Assembly (NCBI RefSeq): GCF_014191305.1
Contig: NZ_JACHWJ010000001.1
Location: 1,240,001 to 1,304,000, forward strand
Length of the DNA: 64,000 nt
Direction: 5' to 3'
Source of the DNA: Pseudoclavibacter helvolus
GTDB taxonomy: Bacteria; Actinomycetota; Actinomycetes; Actinomycetales; Microbacteriaceae
Shown: positions 63,801 to 64,000 of the stretch, one piece after another
Numbering within the stretch: position 1 is the stretch's first letter
How the letters are laid out: each line of letters begins with the position of its first letter
Notes under the pieces: model-generated
What the model was told of the DNA's origin: nothing
Databases searched by the model: none
What the model saw: only the letters and a program-made list of their open reading frames with translations
Program-made: the position numbers and the translations under genes

Positions 63801-64000
63801 CTCCAGCGATCGCTGGTCGGCGACCGAGAACACTCGGATCTCGTCGACCTCGTCGCCGAAGAAGTCGATGCGCAGCGCGTGCGAGGCATCGGGCGGGAAG
63901 ACGTCGAGGATGCCGCCACGCACCGCGAACTCGCCGCGACGCGTGACCATGTCGACGCGCGAGTAGGCGAGGTCGACCAGCTGGAGCGCGAGGCTCGACA
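60864..64000 (-). CDS. mfd: Transcription-repair coupling factor Mfd (5' end cut by window edge)
   Basis: Mfd removes RNA polymerase stalled at DNA lesions and recruits UvrA. About 1045 codons are present and the N terminus lies past the right edge. The reading starts in the UvrB-like part (LAYSRVDMVTRRGEFAVRGG), then the polymerase-interaction domain (PLQLKAGDFVVHETHGIGKF). The translocase follows, with Walker A GDVGFGKTEVAV, VIDEEQRFGVEHKD (motif II) and LRGRVGRGRERAY (motif VI). The C-terminal TRCF domain ends VPSDTEAK. It is followed two bases later by mazG in one transcript. Confidence 0.96.
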   Translation of the reverse strand, partial: SSLALQLVDLAYSRVDMVTRRGEFAVRGGILDVFPPDASHALRIDFFGDEVDEIRVFSVADQRSLESEVTEALITPARELLLTESVRQRAREMQHEFPNLQQMLAKIAEGIPSEGMESLAPALVSELVPITSYLPEDAAMAVLSPERVATRAVHLSETNHEFLEAAWSAATAGADAPIDLSSGDFLTVSGLRDARGARPWWSFSPFQTLEIPEEQLDASEILAVKIEGDAVPSFAGNADGAIEHVSALLKDGWRVVVTSQGPGLVERASQLLSEHGDGARLVDELPDELETGVAYLTQSPVSTGVQVPGEKLALVTETDFFGRSVGYDSRQPKKLARRRANSVVDPLQLKAGDFVVHETHGIGKFIELRQREVQAGGRNAPKTVREYLLIEYAPSKRGQPGDKLFIPTEQLDQLTKYVGGEAPALSKMGGSDWSAAKGKARKAVRDIAVELVKLYSTRMASKGHAFGPDTPWQHELEEAFPFVETPDQLQTVDEIKRDMERPIPMDRLVSGDVGFGKTEVAVRAAFKAVQDGKQVVILVPTTLLVRQHHETFSERMAGFPVTIKPLSRFQSKKESEETIRGLADGSVDIVIGTHRLLTDSIAYKDVGLIVIDEEQRFGVEHKDALKKLKANVDILAMSATPIPRTLEMAVTGIREMSTLATPPEDRHPILTFVGAKSDRQVAAAIRRELLREGQVFYVHNRTASINRVAAEIAELVPEARVAVAHGKLSEARLEQIIVDFWERKFDVLVSTTIVETGLDIANANTLIIDDAERYGLSQLHQLRGRVGRGRERAYAYLLYDGTRPLTETATDRLETIAANNELGSGMQVALKDLEIRGAGNLLGGEQSGHIAGVGFDLYLRMIGEAVNTFRGEVAEGQTELRLEIPVDARVPEDYVASERLRLEAYQKLSSASSPNAKPGQIGLVLEELQDRYGEPPIEVQRLIEVSKLRRLAVKAGLGELVVFGKTLRIGPAELSDSKQMRLRRMYPGSKVVDATNSLAIPVLEGRDGNQPSDEEMLIWVRGILKAIFEIEDEAVEVPSDTEAK

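Overview
The window is high-GC actinobacterial DNA, most likely from a member of the Microbacteriaceae or a close relative. The basis is the strong GC bias at third codon positions, a mycothiol-dependent detoxification enzyme (Mca), actinobacterial marker families (DUF4245, DUF4307, DUF501), GTG starts, ATGA/GTGA-coupled operons and several start codons lying 6-7 bases after a TANNNT box, as in leaderless mRNAs. It is mostly ordinary chromosome. I see no prophage, insertion sequence, CRISPR array or rRNA. I recognise one tRNA (Leu, UAA).

Layout. 1-9.3 kb: the TypA/BipA GTPase (cut by the left edge), then a complete minus-strand peptide ABC transporter operon in the order binding lipoprotein, two permeases, fused ATPase, with a divergent PH-domain membrane protein. 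9.4-19.7 kb: a CPBP protease, a tightly overlapped Rieske/MalQ/lipoprotein operon, an NaiP-like transporter and small stress or metabolic genes (two VOC proteins, an FAD oxidoreductase, a TraR/DksA zinc finger, DUF2695, a YdhG-like protein, a DHFR-like reductase). 19.8-26.3 kb: the most accessory-looking part, with a translationally coupled pair of a large repeat-like protein and a divergent HSP90, a MazEF-type module whose toxin is frameshifted, and three small poorly characterised genes.

26.4-47.8 kb is core genome: Mug, YchF, a DnaQ-like exonuclease, RmuC, then GlpX and FbaA (gluconeogenesis/glycolysis), XseA-XseB, FumC, an orphan prepilin peptidase, PhoH2, UppS, hemolysin III, Mca, GreA, IlvA, an AI-2E-type permease, LemA, LipA and LipB. 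Much of this gene set and parts of its order (mca-DUF4307-greA; glpX-fumC-DUF4245; xseAB; ychF) recall the Rv1080-Rv1112 part of Mycobacterium tuberculosis. 47.9-51.9 kb holds a roadblock/LC7 gene divergent from an orphan, partly degenerate RbsA-like twin ATPase, a shikimate-dehydrogenase-like gene, a GNAT gene split by an in-frame stop, and the tRNA. 51.9-64 kb is core again: NDH-2, DUF501, FtsB, enolase, a lipoprotein, HisS, an AlkX/YcaQ-type glycosylase, MazG and Mfd (cut by the right edge).

The features most worth attention are the HSP90/partner pair, the roadblock/degenerate ATPase pair, two disrupted genes (mazF frameshift, GNAT nonsense), the UAA tRNA with a short variable arm, and palindromic repeat elements, one of them inside the mazG coding sequence. 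No wholly new system could be demonstrated from sequence reading alone.
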